From positions 1 to 18,155 of the forward strand of contig JAPEVF010000906.1 of assembly GCA_029747585.1 (NCBI GenBank): DNA of 18,155 bases, given 5' to 3'. Within the stretch, counting starts at the first letter, position 1; the number at the start of each line of letters is the position of its first letter. Made by a program: the position numbers and the translations under genes. The notes under the pieces were generated by a model. That model ran no database searches and was not told where the DNA came from. It worked only from the letters and a program-made list of their open reading frames with translations. Source of the stretch: Pleurotus djamor (taxonomy: Eukaryota > Basidiomycota > Agaricomycetes > Agaricales > Pleurotaceae). Shown here one piece after another: positions 8,258-17,641 of this stretch.

Positions 8258-9929
8258 TTCTCGAAGTGCTTTGCTTAGGGATATTCATTCGCCGTCGTCG
8301 ACGGCAGCGACGGGACAACCCAGCAGGCTGCGTGCCACAGTGCCCAAACTGGCATCGACATCGCGTTCGTCTGGGAGCGCAGATGATATAAGAACAACGT
8401 CGAGAAACTCGTCACGGCCTCGGCATGCTACAACTTACGCCCAATCTGCAACGCTTCCCGCATCCACATCTGCTGGTGGAAATAGTGCTAGCAATTCTGA
8501 TGACCTGCAATTCAACCTGATCTTTCCGTCTCTCATCAAGTCTGTCGCGCAAAAGTTGAATGCGGGGGACAGTTCCTCGACATCTTCAGAGAGCACCCGG
8601 GTGATCGCTCGACTGCCGAGCCGGTCGAGTTCAGCTTCAAGGATGCCTGGTGTCGCGGCTCTGCGGCCACGAGCGCCACTCCGTCGCCAAAACTCGTGTT
8701 CAATGGATGTGGACACCGATGCTGGAGCTGAGGTTGGAGGGGATACGGAGGAATCAGATGGTGGTGCCGACAAACCATCTCATGGTGCACCAACACATAT
8801 GTTGCTTGCTGCCCGACGAGTCACCAAGTCTACGCCCACATCGTCAAACGCTCAGCCGTCCTCAGCTTCTGCATCTTCGTCCCGGCTATCAACGAGGTCG
8901 ACGTCCATAACTTCAACGACCTCATCCTCTACGACCACTTCCACGAACTCTAATACTTCTCGCTTTACTCGCTCGGCGTCGCTGCCTAGCACATCGTTTG
9001 CTACTTCGCCTTCTACATCCATGGAATTAGAAGATGCGTGTAACGATGAAGACCATCACTTTTCTAGTAAGATTCTACAGTCGGGGATAGATGCCAGCAT
9101 GGATATGGATATGAGCCTAGATATGGATTCGCATTACCATTACTCGAGCTCCGCACCGCCGATATACGAACCACATCCATCAGAGCGCCCCCACGCGCCA
9201 GCGCCAGCACCATTCAAACCACCGAATCGTCAGAGGGTCATGCCAAAGCCCAACGAACCTTATTCTTCCCAGCTTTCCCAACCGTTTCGTCCACCTTTCA
9301 CTTCGACCCCCATAGGTGTCGATACCCAGGAAGGAAAAGGAAGGTCCTCATCACCATCTTCAAACACAGACGCTGGCGCTCTTTCGTCACGTCGTCCCAC
9401 CACCTCCTCGACTTTAATGTCGAACCCCACCTCACGCTCCGTCGGAATACCGACCTCACATAATCGACCGCCGCCTCCCCGTCTAGGCATGCGTGGTCCC
9501 CCAACCCTTTCACAACAACAACGCACTACGTCATCATCTACTACCACGTTGCCAATGAAGCAACGAAGCTTCAAGGTTCCTTTATTGCCCAAGCAGCCGC
9601 AAAACGTCGCCCTCATGGGTGGTACAAACGCGCCGTCGTCTTCACGATCCATTCCCAACGCTGCCGCTGTTGTGTCTTCTTCTAAGCCTCCCGCTTCTGG
9701 CCTGCCTAAAAAGCTGGGGCGTGATACTGCCTCCTCATCCAACCAGGTGGTCGCTTCCTCTGCTCATGAACCTGCACGATCAAAGAGCCCGCCAGTACCA
9801 ATACCAGCACACATGGACGATGCGGATGATGAATGTGAAGAAGGAGATACCCATGGCGACTCCTCTTTCGGCGACATCTCCCTTGAGTGGGATGATGAAT
9901 TCGAAAAGGTCATGAGTACCTATGATTGA
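8109..9929 (+). CDS. Ser/Thr-rich disordered protein of unknown function
   Basis: An uninterrupted frame of 606 codons. From about residue 45 onward it is dominated by Ser, Thr, Pro and Arg, including poly-Ser/Thr tracts at about 250-300, and is almost certainly intrinsically disordered. Ordered-looking islands are FNLIFPSLIKSVAQKLN (about 138-154), an acidic block MDVDTDAGAEVGGDTEESDGG, an Asp-Met repeat SMDMDMSLDMD (about 330-340), QRSFKVPLLPK (about 483) and an acidic, aromatic C-terminus SSFGDISLEWDDEFEKVM followed by STYD. Such islands in a disordered chain suggest docking motifs, so a nuclear scaffold or regulator is a reasonable guess, but no family is recognised. The start is uncertain: ATG 8109 and 8112 are both available, and an overlapping frame begins at 7955. 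The antisense frames over this gene mirror the codon bias and are not counted. The gene is intronless as read. Confidence 0.7.
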   Translation: MMAVGVGLALRTCIEGDRERLGWVGEAVSPLLYQVEAMLTRTFLAPERTSSRSALLRDIHSPSSTAATGQPSRLRATVPKLASTSRSSGSADDIRTTSRNSSRPRHATTYAQSATLPASTSAGGNSASNSDDLQFNLIFPSLIKSVAQKLNAGDSSSTSSESTRVIARLPSRSSSASRMPGVAALRPRAPLRRQNSCSMDVDTDAGAEVGGDTEESDGGADKPSHGAPTHMLLAARRVTKSTPTSSNAQPSSASASSSRLSTRSTSITSTTSSSTTTSTNSNTSRFTRSASLPSTSFATSPSTSMELEDACNDEDHHFSSKILQSGIDASMDMDMSLDMDSHYHYSSSAPPIYEPHPSERPHAPAPAPFKPPNRQRVMPKPNEPYSSQLSQPFRPPFTSTPIGVDTQEGKGRSSSPSSNTDAGALSSRRPTTSSTLMSNPTSRSVGIPTSHNRPPPPRLGMRGPPTLSQQQRTTSSSTTTLPMKQRSFKVPLLPKQPQNVALMGGTNAPSSSRSIPNAAAVVSSSKPPASGLPKKLGRDTASSSNQVVASSAHEPARSKSPPVPIPAHMDDADDECEEGDTHGDSSFGDISLEWDDEFEKVMSTYD

Positions 9930-10151
9930 TGTTTCCTCTATCATGTTACGCAAGTTATACTCCATAGTTATCGGGATTCTGCACGGACATTTTTACACAT
10001 ATTTCCATTATTTGTGATACAGATTATTTTACCGTATATTCATCATGTTTCTATCGTACATAGCTGCACCAGGCTTCGGGATTTCCGCCTTGATAGGAGT
10101 ACAAGGGCCCTGTTGCGTGTTTGAGTAGTTTCTTGAACCGCAACCACAACC

Positions 10152-11714
10152 ATGCACAACGAGACGCTAACTGCCCCTACAGATTGTTCTTCAATGGCGC
10201 AAATCTCTTCCTTGCCCATTGAACTCCTTGAAGCCGTGCTACTCGAACTGGAGTGGGCAGACGTTCTCCGCGCCCGCGTGGTAAGATACTCAACCTAGTA
10301 CTTGTTGGTCTTTACGAGACTAAACCATTTTGACATCCGTTCTAGACATGTAGATCACTGTATGATGCATCCAAAAGCCTTGCATTGTGGCGCCGATTAT
10401 TCCACCAAATTTCCGACTCCTATACTGTCCCAATTTTTCCACCGAAGCCCTTAGAAACCTATACATCACCAGCGCTGGAGCACTCGGTCCTGAAATGGCT
10501 TCGTGCTGACTCGCTCTGGTCGCCATCGGCAACACGGAAACCCCCAGTATTCCGCTACATTCGACCGGGTAGTATGAAATCGTCTTTTACCTTGACTAAG
10601 GGTGGTCGCTGGCTGCTCTCCACTGATGATAGCGACAAGGGATCTGTTTATGCCCACTTCTTGGACTCGGAATTATCTGACATTGGATCAGCCCTTCTTA
10701 TCCGTAATCGAGTCGACGATACCGTCGTTACAGATATGCACTCTGAAGTCGACCACAGTTCCCCCATACTAGCCTTCAACCTTTGTCTCGTATATGAAGA
10801 GTGTTGAGTTGATCTTTCCTCTATCGTTGTCTTCGCAACTTACCTCTGGCGTTCTGAAGATAATTCCGTGCCTGATCATGGAAGGGTCGAGATATGGCGA
10901 GTTGTTGAAGACGCGGATGTTAAGCTCTCTGCTAACAAAGTAACCACATTCTTCACTCGGCTCCCTGATGGTGTTCGCACCTACTTTTCGACATCGTTCC
11001 TTGGTCCTTGGTTTGCGCGCTTTCATGGACTCAAAGTGATTGAGGTCTACAACTGGCAGCGATCGAGCGATTGGAACCATTGCAAGTCCGTCTTTTCTGG
11101 CATGAGCCGGGGTACGCGGCCTGAACACGGGGTACACCCTATCCCAAGCATCGTTTCACTTCCTCGCTAATTTGACCGCTTAGGTATGGCTCTGGCTCCT
11201 CCATGGGTGCAAGATGCTCATGAAATCCGAGAACGGCTTCTCAGTGCTCGCTGTCCCCGAACCTTTACACGTCGCCGCCGTTCAACCAAAGTCTGTGGAA
11301 CCTTCGCACCTTTTCAAACTTGCCCTACCACCCTTAGATTCTATCGTCCGGGAGTCTCCATCTCCCTGCATCGGTGATCAGAACGATATGTATACGGTGG
11401 TCGCAACTTCAAGTGCGATCTATCTCGTTCATATTGTCCACAATGAAGTCCTCGTCACAACGTTACTTACAGCTCCATTTTTGTACGAGCTCGGGTTTCC
11501 TTTGGGGGTACATCGAGCACTGGTGAATCTGTCAAAGCAATTTACAGCAATAAATATGAACATGGAGTGCACGATGAAGTACTACTACACTCGAAGTGAT
11601 AGTGGCCCTTACGGAGCCTATGGGGCCCGTCCAGCAATTGATGAGTGGAGTGGGCGGATTGTAATGTATTTATCTAATGCTTCGATTTCTCTTCTCGACG
11701 GTCAGGCACAATAG
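10152..11714 (+). CDS. F-box protein, four exons (paralogue 1)
   Basis: A 462-aa F-box protein, a presumed substrate adaptor of SCF-type E3 ubiquitin ligases through Skp1 binding. Exons are 10152-10280, 10346-10802, 10860-11131 and 11184-11714, with introns of 65, 57 and 52 nt that keep the frame. The F-box spans about residues 19-62 (SSLPIELLEAVLLELEWADV, then TCRSLYDASKSLALWRRLF). The rest is a probable beta-rich substrate-binding region with GGRWLLSTDDSD at about 129-140, VEIWRVV, FLGPWFARFHGLKVIEVYNW, a VWLWLLHGCKMLM strand after intron 3 and the C-terminal block AIDEWSGRIVMYL. Every block has a counterpart in the minus-strand neighbour, which validates the splice sites, including the unusual GTTGAG donor at 10803. 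Without that intron the frame would stop at TGA 10805. The in-frame ATG at 10194 (MAQISSLP) is closer to the paralogue's start; ATG 10152 has the better context (ACCATG). The substrate is unknown. Confidence 0.82.
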
Positions 11715-11858
11715 CTCGCACCGTTCATGAACCTCTCCAAACTATTGTATTTGGTTTTTAATATCTGCGTGCCCTTGTTTATGGCCCGTTGAAACATCCA
11801 TGCTTGCGCATATGAACATACTCGGCGAAGTCATGAAAGGGGGAAGCTACCCATCCGT
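11715..11858. other. Short convergent 3' intergenic spacer
   Basis: The 144 bp between the two F-box stop codons must serve as 3' untranslated and termination sequence for both converging genes. The two messenger 3' ends probably overlap. No hairpin-type terminator is expected or seen. Confidence 0.6.
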
Positions 11859-13373
11859 CTATTGAGGATCAATTATCGTGATTGAGAGGTCCGGGTTCTT
11901 CATATACATCGCAACCCGACCACTCCATTCGTCGATCGCTGACCGTGGGCCAATGCCCTCGCATGGACCACAAGTACTATATTGATTGACTGTGGGTTCC
12001 CGCCGAAGGCTTAAAGTCATCAGGTTGTTTTCCTCTCCTTGTTTCATGTTCACCACACCACGGTGGGGGGCCAAGGGGAACGACAGCATAAAATGGAATG
12101 TACGGTCAAACATCTTTCTGACCGATGCCTCATCTCCAGAGACGCGGACGGAGTAGATCCCTCTTGTGGTCGCAAATGAAGCGTATGCATTTTCATTCGA
12201 TGCTATCCACGGAGAGATGCTGTTCCATACTAGATCTTCGCGGCGAAAGTCCAAGTGAAACAGTGGAGGAGGCGAGCTCGAGATCAATTCTGGACCATTG
12301 AGAAACTGCGCAGTAGGGTCTGGGATGGGTATAATGGATATAGAAGAGTGTCCTAAGAGCAGTAACTTGTCACCAGGAGCAAGGTGTATACCAATCTAGC
12401 AGGAATATCACTATTAGCAGAAAAAATCCCAGATCAATGATAATAACGCACAATGTTAATATGTGGCCCAGAGTTCGCCTTGATGACCGATTTGAAGTGG
12501 CATTCAGAGCCGGAATTTCTCCAATCGTACAATTCGATAACGTCCGAGGAAGAGAAATGCGCGTACCAAGGCCCGAGAAAGGATGACTTGAAGATAATAT
12601 CGGTGAAGGTTCGAGTGAAAACAACAGAGATCCGACGCGCTAGGAGACCAGTACCGTCACTGGTTTCGGTGACGCGCCAAACTTCGAATCTTGTGGGATC
12701 ATTTGAAGGCTCGACTGTTTCATCACACCAAGCGGACAAGTCAGCGTTTTAACCGTACCCAAAAGGACCAGACTCAACGGTGATCATAAGTAAGAGCTAG
12801 GTCGAACTCTAGAGTAGAAGAAGTGTGGTCGACAATAGTATGCATATTTGTGACATAGGATTCGTCGGACCCAAGTATGAGCACCGTTGAGACTAATTCA
12901 GGTGAGTCCACTAGATGAGCCATGATCGATCCTTCGTCGCACTTGTCAGTGGTCAGCAGCCAGCGACCACCGTCGATGAGGACTAGGGTTGACGAACTCG
13001 ACGCTGATCGAACGCGTTGGTAGACAGGTGTCTTCAATGTACTCGACGGAGACCACAAAGACTCTGTCCGCATCCATCTGAGAAACAAAGTCTCCAGCTG
13101 TTGGGAATTGTACATTCCCAGGGGCTTCGGAGTCAAGATGGGCACAGTATACGAGCCCGAGAGCTTCGCGAATGAGGTTCGCCATACAGCTAGACTTCTC
13201 GTTGCATCATGAAGTGTCCTACAGGTCTAGACAATATGAGGAGGGTACGCTCATTTCCTATTGAAGTTGCGCCTCACCCCACGAACTCGGAGGACATCGT
13301 CCCATTCAAGTTCCATAAGGATAGTCTCAATGAGTTCAAAGGGCAGCGAGACGATCTGAGGCGTCGAAGTCAT
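11859..13373 (-). CDS. F-box protein, four exons (paralogue 2)
   Basis: A 447-aa F-box protein on the minus strand. In transcript order the exons are 13373-13278, 13226-12779, 12714-12452 and 12395-11859; the introns are 51, 64 and 56 nt. The start is ATG at 13373 in an ACCATG context. The F-box lies at about residues 8-51 (VSLPFELIETILMELEWDDV, then TCRTLHDATRSLAVWRTSF). Downstream blocks match paralogue 1 in order: SYTVPILTPKPL, GGRWLLTTDKCD, FEVWRVTE, FLGPWYAHFSSSDVIELYDW, IHLAPGDKLLLLGHSSISII and AIDEWSGRVAMYM. All three introns fall at equivalent positions and phases (0, 1, 0), and the second again uses a GTTGAG donor (12778). The first exon is easily missed because the + strand carries an open frame over it. 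It is a probable SCF adaptor with an unknown target. Confidence 0.82.
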
Positions 13374-14796
13374 GGTCGTGGCTGCGGTTCAAGTTGGGTT
13401 CAAGCACGGGTCCGGCCTCAGGGGGTTTCGGCGCTCAGCTCCTGAGATCCCTTTCCCAATTCCTGGCGTTCGAACCTCGAGGTAAGAAGGCGGTTCGGAT
13501 TTGCTTGCGAATCGAAGTTGATCAATCTTTCAGCTACGTTAAAGACTGCTCCCCAATTTTCAACGGCTCACGATTTCCACGAAGGTACGTGGTCAGCGAC
13601 TAGGCTGAGCTGAACGAAGAGGGCGGCATGGCCCCGTTCAATCAGCTACTTCCACCTAGGTAGACATGAGAGGTGAATCAATATGATGTTAGAGACGTAG
13701 AGTATAATGGTTCGATGCCGTTTACACCGGCCGAAGACGATCCAAAACAAGGTTTTCAAGCTCAAGAAGGGACGCTCCGTAGTTTCTGCGAAAAGACCAA
13801 GTCTTAGGTCGACGGATGTGTCCTCGCTGTATTCGGGAGAATGGATAACTCATATCTACATCTCAGTCCTACACAAGACGTTGTTACTGACGGGGACACA
13901 AAAGAGGGCACACAATTCAGCAAAACAGCGCCGACTGCTCGGCAGAGCTTCTCTCTTCCTCATTCCACCACCTAGAGGCCCATTGCGATGACCTCGTGTT
14001 TTAATGTCCATTTTCCGGGGGATCATCCATCCGCGCTTTTTGTTAGAGCCCGTGTAAAATCGGCGTAGTCATTCAGGAATCCGACTACAGCGCGGTAAAG
14101 CGGTGGATATGAAAGGCTGGAATACAGCCCTTGGTCAATTCGTTGCGGTGATAAGGCTTTCCTAGGCAGGCAGGATGACCTCGCCTGCCGTGGTCTACTA
14201 GGCCTCGTCCATAAATAGAGCTGCGTAGCGACGCCGATCTTGGGCCTCGGGGTTTTCAGTTTCAGTGGGGGATTCCGTTGCGGGGTCCACAGGAAGGCGG
14301 TATAACCAGGTACGAAACAGAAACCCCTGCCAGCTATGATCTGTATGAAGAATGAGTCGCACCATCAATGAACGGTGGACAACGTGTTACAGCAAATACG
14401 AGTTCAGACCCCTCCTGGATTCAAAGTACAAAGACACTACAAGGAGAATTGATGAGATGCGAATGAGCATGGAGAGACAAGACATCAAGCATACCGATGA
14501 TCGTGACATCAATTAGCTTCTGCGAAAACCTGTGTGCATCCAACAACGAACCTACATTCTATAGCGAAGCCGATTCTATTTATACCTGTTCGCATCAAGG
14601 TCGTAGACCTTCTCCGCCTACAACACATGGGTGTTGTAGTTTTGCTGATAAAGGACCTACCCAAACACCGGTCAGGCCTGTTTGGCGAGAGAACGTGGAT
14701 ACAAGCAGATCTGTCTGACCGTGCATCAGGCATGACAGAGGACAAGGTCAGCTCTTCCAAGCACTTACGTGATTGGGCGAGTGGATACTGAAATCG
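13374..14796. other. Long intergenic region, promoter side of F-box paralogue 2
   Basis: About 1.4 kb with short open frames on both strands (for example 13707-13991 + and 14509-14760 -) that have no motif, no splice continuation and no recognised family. The part next to 13373 should contain the promoter of F-box paralogue 2. A strong hairpin lies at 14165-14189, and an AT-rich ATAAATAGA element follows at about 14210-14218, which could be a TATA-type promoter for an unrecognised transcript. Confidence 0.45.
14165..14189. repeat. 25-nt near-perfect inverted repeat (hairpin)
   Basis: GGCAGGC then AGG, a four-base ATGA loop, CCT, one unpaired C, and GCCTGCC. This gives ten base pairs with a single bulge. 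It is isolated and not next to a coding region, so its role is unknown. Confidence 0.75.
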
Positions 14797-15425
14797 CTAG
14801 CGGGCATTGGCTTGCCTCCTGGTCTGCCACGGAGAGTAATCCGACGAAGAAGGAGGCAGTGATTTCTCCAATTTGGCAGACAGGTCGCGACTCAGATGGG
14901 GTTCATCGGAACGCTCGCCGTATCTGATGGCGTATGCTACTGTGAGTACTAAACCAGCAACATCAAAATGATTGACTTCTGTGTAGCTCATGAGAGACTG
15001 CGTATTCCCAGCATCAAGGCTTGTAGTTCGAGACGGGTGAGCAGCCATTCGGGTGGCGTAAGATGCTGCGGCTTTGTCGGCGTACAGGCTGGCTTTCGAG
15101 CCATAATCTGGCACACGAGTCAAGAGATGAGATTCATCTGAAAGTTGACCTGCAGCGGATCATGGTGTGTACCACCACAAGGCGAATAGACTTCTGCTCC
15201 CATGTGGTCGACTTTTAGCCGAATCGACAGCCTATATGGATCTACCAAACTTTCAGACAGAGTGATATAACACCGAATTTTCAGTTTCAAGGCGACATAC
15301 TGACGGTGGAGGGAGCTGAAGTTTGAGGCTTGTGGGGCCGTCTCCGCGTTCAAAATTGATATCACAACTCGTTGACGGGCTATTGACGTGAAATGATGAT
15401 GGTGAGCGCCGCGACCATGCGCAAC
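14797..15425 (-). CDS. Unrecognised membrane-associated protein, 3' part only
   Basis: The end of a minus-strand gene. A stop-free frame from 15425 downwards reads through ISILNAETAPQASNFSSLH to a GTATGT donor at 15300. A 51-nt intron (15300-15250) leads to LVDPYRLSIRLKVDHMGAEV and YSPCG. A second intron (15172-15108, 65 nt) then joins in frame to DYGSKASLYADKAAASYATR. The tail has one probable membrane helix (VAGLVLTVAYAIRYGER), a charged stretch SDEPHLSRDLSAKLEKSL and stops at 14797. Loss of frame if the second intron is not removed supports that junction. The first intron is 3n and stop-free, so it may be retained. The N-terminal exons and start codon could not be placed; the frame is closed by a TGA at 15428-15426. 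No family is recognised. The gene is head-to-head with the FAR-17a-like gene. Confidence 0.45.
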
Positions 15426-15849
15426 TCAGCGAAAGCTGTACTGCATGCGGATACGATTGAGGACAGGAGACCTTCCATGTAGAGTATAAGGTTGAGGACT
15501 TGAGAAACGATGAAACCGCCACGGATACTTTGAAAGGAGGGAAAGGACGCACGAAACTGGACTGCGGACTCAAGGCACAAGGCCTGAGGGAGAAAGCGGT
15601 TCGGAAGTTGGCCACGTGGGACCCCCGATCGATCGTTTTCTGACCCATCACGTCGTTGCCTGGCCATGGAGCGGAAAAGTCTATCCTGAAAAAGAGCTCC
15701 GTGTCGGCTTGAGCACGTTTTTCTCCTCCCCAGACTTTGGGTCTTGTGATCACTGTCATTCCTTATCTTACGCTTCTCGTATAGTTTATACCCTTCCTTT
15801 CTCCCTGCCCACCACCCGCTCCTCCTCGTCCTCCTCGTCGTTGGGAACG

Positions 15850-16861
15850 ATGTCGAGAGCCTTTTCAACGCTGGGCGTGTCAAGTCCCTTTGACCCAAAA
15901 CGTGCATTCATCACCTCTCCATTCCTTTCTCCCTTCGGCGTCTTCGTCGTTCGCGCCATCTTCGCCGCCTTCTCACTGTCGACTTGCATCGCAGTGCTGG
16001 TCACACAAGCCACGACTCTGACCGACAACGTCAACAACGATGATCAGAACCAGTTTCTGTACTATTCGTACTTCACTTCATTAACCTTTATCGGTCTAAC
16101 GGCATACTTTGTCGTGTCGAGCGTTCATTCGGGCGTGTACGCTTGGAAAGGAGTGTACTTGCTGAGAAGATGGGGGAGGATTGTGCAGCTGCTGCATGTT
16201 TTGCTGTTTTCTACCATTGCGACATACCGTGCGTCGTTTTACGTGACTAAATGCCCTTTTTGCTGACTTCTGACGATGCCGACGATCAGCTCTTTTGGTG
16301 ACGGTGGTGTACTGGGCGCTCTTGGCGTCACCGGCGACGTTCTCAACGCCCTTTTCATGTGAGTGCAAATTCAATTTCCAAGCGAAACTGCTACTCACGG
16401 CGCTCGCAGCTTTCTCTTCGATATCCCAACATATCCTAAACTCGGTTTTGGCCCTGACTGAAATACTCGTTTTGTCGAATGTCGAATGTCTACCCTGGCT
16501 CCATTTACCCATTTGCATCGTCATGCTGGGAGGCTATCTCGGGGTGGCGTACATCACCCATGCGTCGCAGGGCGTGTATGTCTACTCTTTCTTGGACCCT
16601 GGCGAGCAAGGGGCTCTGCTTGCAGCATACATCATCGGAATCGGTGTCGGCGAATGTGTCGCCTTTGTTCTTGCATGGGCTTTGATGCGTCTACGTGTCT
16701 GGCTTGTGTCTAGGCGTCGTACGCCTGGAACAACCACGTTAGGAGAAGCTGGGGACGAGGAGAAGAAGGAGAGGGAAGTTGTGGAAGTGCTGGAGGATTG
16801 GGAAGAAGTCGAGATGGCGCCGGCCCATCACAGCAAGCATGGTCATGCCCACGCTGTCTAG
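15850..16861 (+). CDS. FAR-17a/AIG1-like multi-pass membrane protein
   Basis: A 299-aa integral membrane protein. Exons are 15850-16228, 16290-16358 and 16410-16861; introns are 61 and 51 nt. Several hydrophobic segments alternate with short loops: FGVFVVRAIFAAFSLSTCIA, FTSLTFIGLTAYFVVSSV, VQLLHVLLFSTIATY, LLVTVVYWALL, ILNSVLALTEILVL, LHLPICIVMLGGYLGVAYI and AAYIIGIGVGECVAFVLAWA. The pattern (YSYFTSLTF, VYWALLASPATFSTPFS, SISQHILNS, YVYSFLDP) fits fungal members of the FAR-17a/AIG1 family. Animal AIG1 and ADTRP of that family are threonine hydrolases of fatty-acid esters of hydroxy fatty acids; T76 and H157 are the best candidates for their Thr and His, but that is inference. The cytosolic tail is acidic (EEKKEREVVEVLEDWEEVEM) and ends in a His-rich stretch. 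The start follows a TC-rich leader with a TATA-like GTTTATA near 15785. Confidence 0.8.
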
Positions 16862-17400
16862 GAGTATTATTTATTATCATCGGATGGACTGTTCTTACCT
16901 GAGCGTAGGCGAATTCAAAAACCTTTACAGTTTGAACTTGTCCCCTCTTTTTCCGATTTCAAGAGCGCTTGTCCTTCCTGGGCAATTCTGGACACCAATT
17001 GTATTTTCAATGCTAGGTCCTTAAGAAGTCCGCGTGGAATTCGCTACAATGTTCAAGGGACCTTCTTCAGTCTGGTTTGGTGACTCGAGATCCAGTTTGA
17101 ACGAACCCTGAGGTGAGTTGATCGTTCGCCCGATGCATAATGATTCCAACCTTTCCCAGTCAGGTTCTAGCTGCTCGTCGTCCAACAAGGTTTTGATTTC
17201 GTCTAAATTGCCGCCGGATGTCTGTGAAGTACTTGTGTATGTCCCCAACGCACATCAACTAGCAAGTACTGCTCGGATCTGATATAAGGTATCATTGCTT
17301 CTATTCTAGTGTCCAGAGCAGCCCTAATTCTTCCCCGTTCTATTCAACCCTTTAGCTCGCCCAGCCAGCCCTACTGACTCACATGACTTTAGGGGCCCAG
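16862..17400. other. 3' flank of the FAR-17a-like gene
   Basis: Mostly non-coding. The first part, with TTATTTATTATCATC directly after the stop, is probably 3' untranslated sequence. The only coding-like segment is the minus-strand frame at 17021-17227, listed separately. Confidence 0.4.
17021..17227 (-). other. Possible terminal exon of a minus-strand gene
   Basis: A minus-strand frame without a good ATG that starts after an acceptor-like TTCACAG and reads TSGGNLDEIKTLLDDEQLEP followed by DWERLESLCIGRTINSPQGSF to a stop at 17021. The acidic, helix-forming composition looks like protein, but no upstream exon in phase could be found. It may be a short relic or a chance frame. Confidence 0.25.
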
Positions 17401-17409
17401 TTGGTCGGG

Positions 17410-17415
17410 TATAAG
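17410..17415 (+). promoter_or_regulatory. TATA-like element
   Basis: TATAAG in a GGGTATAAGAAC context, followed by a CT- and CCACC-rich stretch (about 17428-17480) of the kind found around fungal transcription starts. It would direct transcription rightwards, towards the open frame that runs off the window. No ATG at a convincing position was found downstream. Confidence 0.35.
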
Positions 17416-17641
17416 AACTCCGAAACACCTCCATTCACCCTTTCTCTCCAACCACCACCTCGACGTATCACCCCTAGACCTTCTTGAGAGGGTGTCTTGC
17501 GTGGTCGGCTACCTCAAGATTTCCCAGCGAACTCGGGGAGTTAAAGTGCGTCGTTCATTTGGATTTACTTGTATTCTTCGTCGGGGACGCGGCAGAAATG
17601 CCTGCGTGAGGGCTACCGACCATTGTCGACCCCTTTCGTAA

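Noticed and set aside
8435..9742. Long minus-strand frames (112, 86 and 160 codons) opposite the Ser-rich gene
   Set aside because: They mirror the Ser/Thr/Pro codon bias of the + gene and lack motifs or splice logic.
10152..13373. Inverted F-box arms as terminal inverted repeats of a transposon
   Set aside because: The arms are diverged protein-coding genes with introns; no transposase or target-site duplication was seen.
13209..13445. A + strand frame with NSEDIVPFKFHKDSLNEF, resembling the NSEDV segment of FunK1 copy B
   Set aside because: It is the antisense of the first exon of F-box paralogue 2 (MTSTPQIVSLPFELIETILM), which fits the F-box model and the conserved intron; the similarity is limited to a few bases.
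13460..13485. GTTCGAACC, resembling a tRNA T-loop
   Set aside because: No matching acceptor stem, D-arm or anticodon arm at the right spacing on either strand.
15380..15907. 175-codon minus-strand frame over the FAR-17a-like leader, with a hydrophobic FIVSQVLNLILYMEGLL stretch
   Set aside because: It could not be joined in phase to the exons at 15425-14797, and it overlaps the start of a well supported + gene; it may be a 5' part of the minus gene but cannot be shown.
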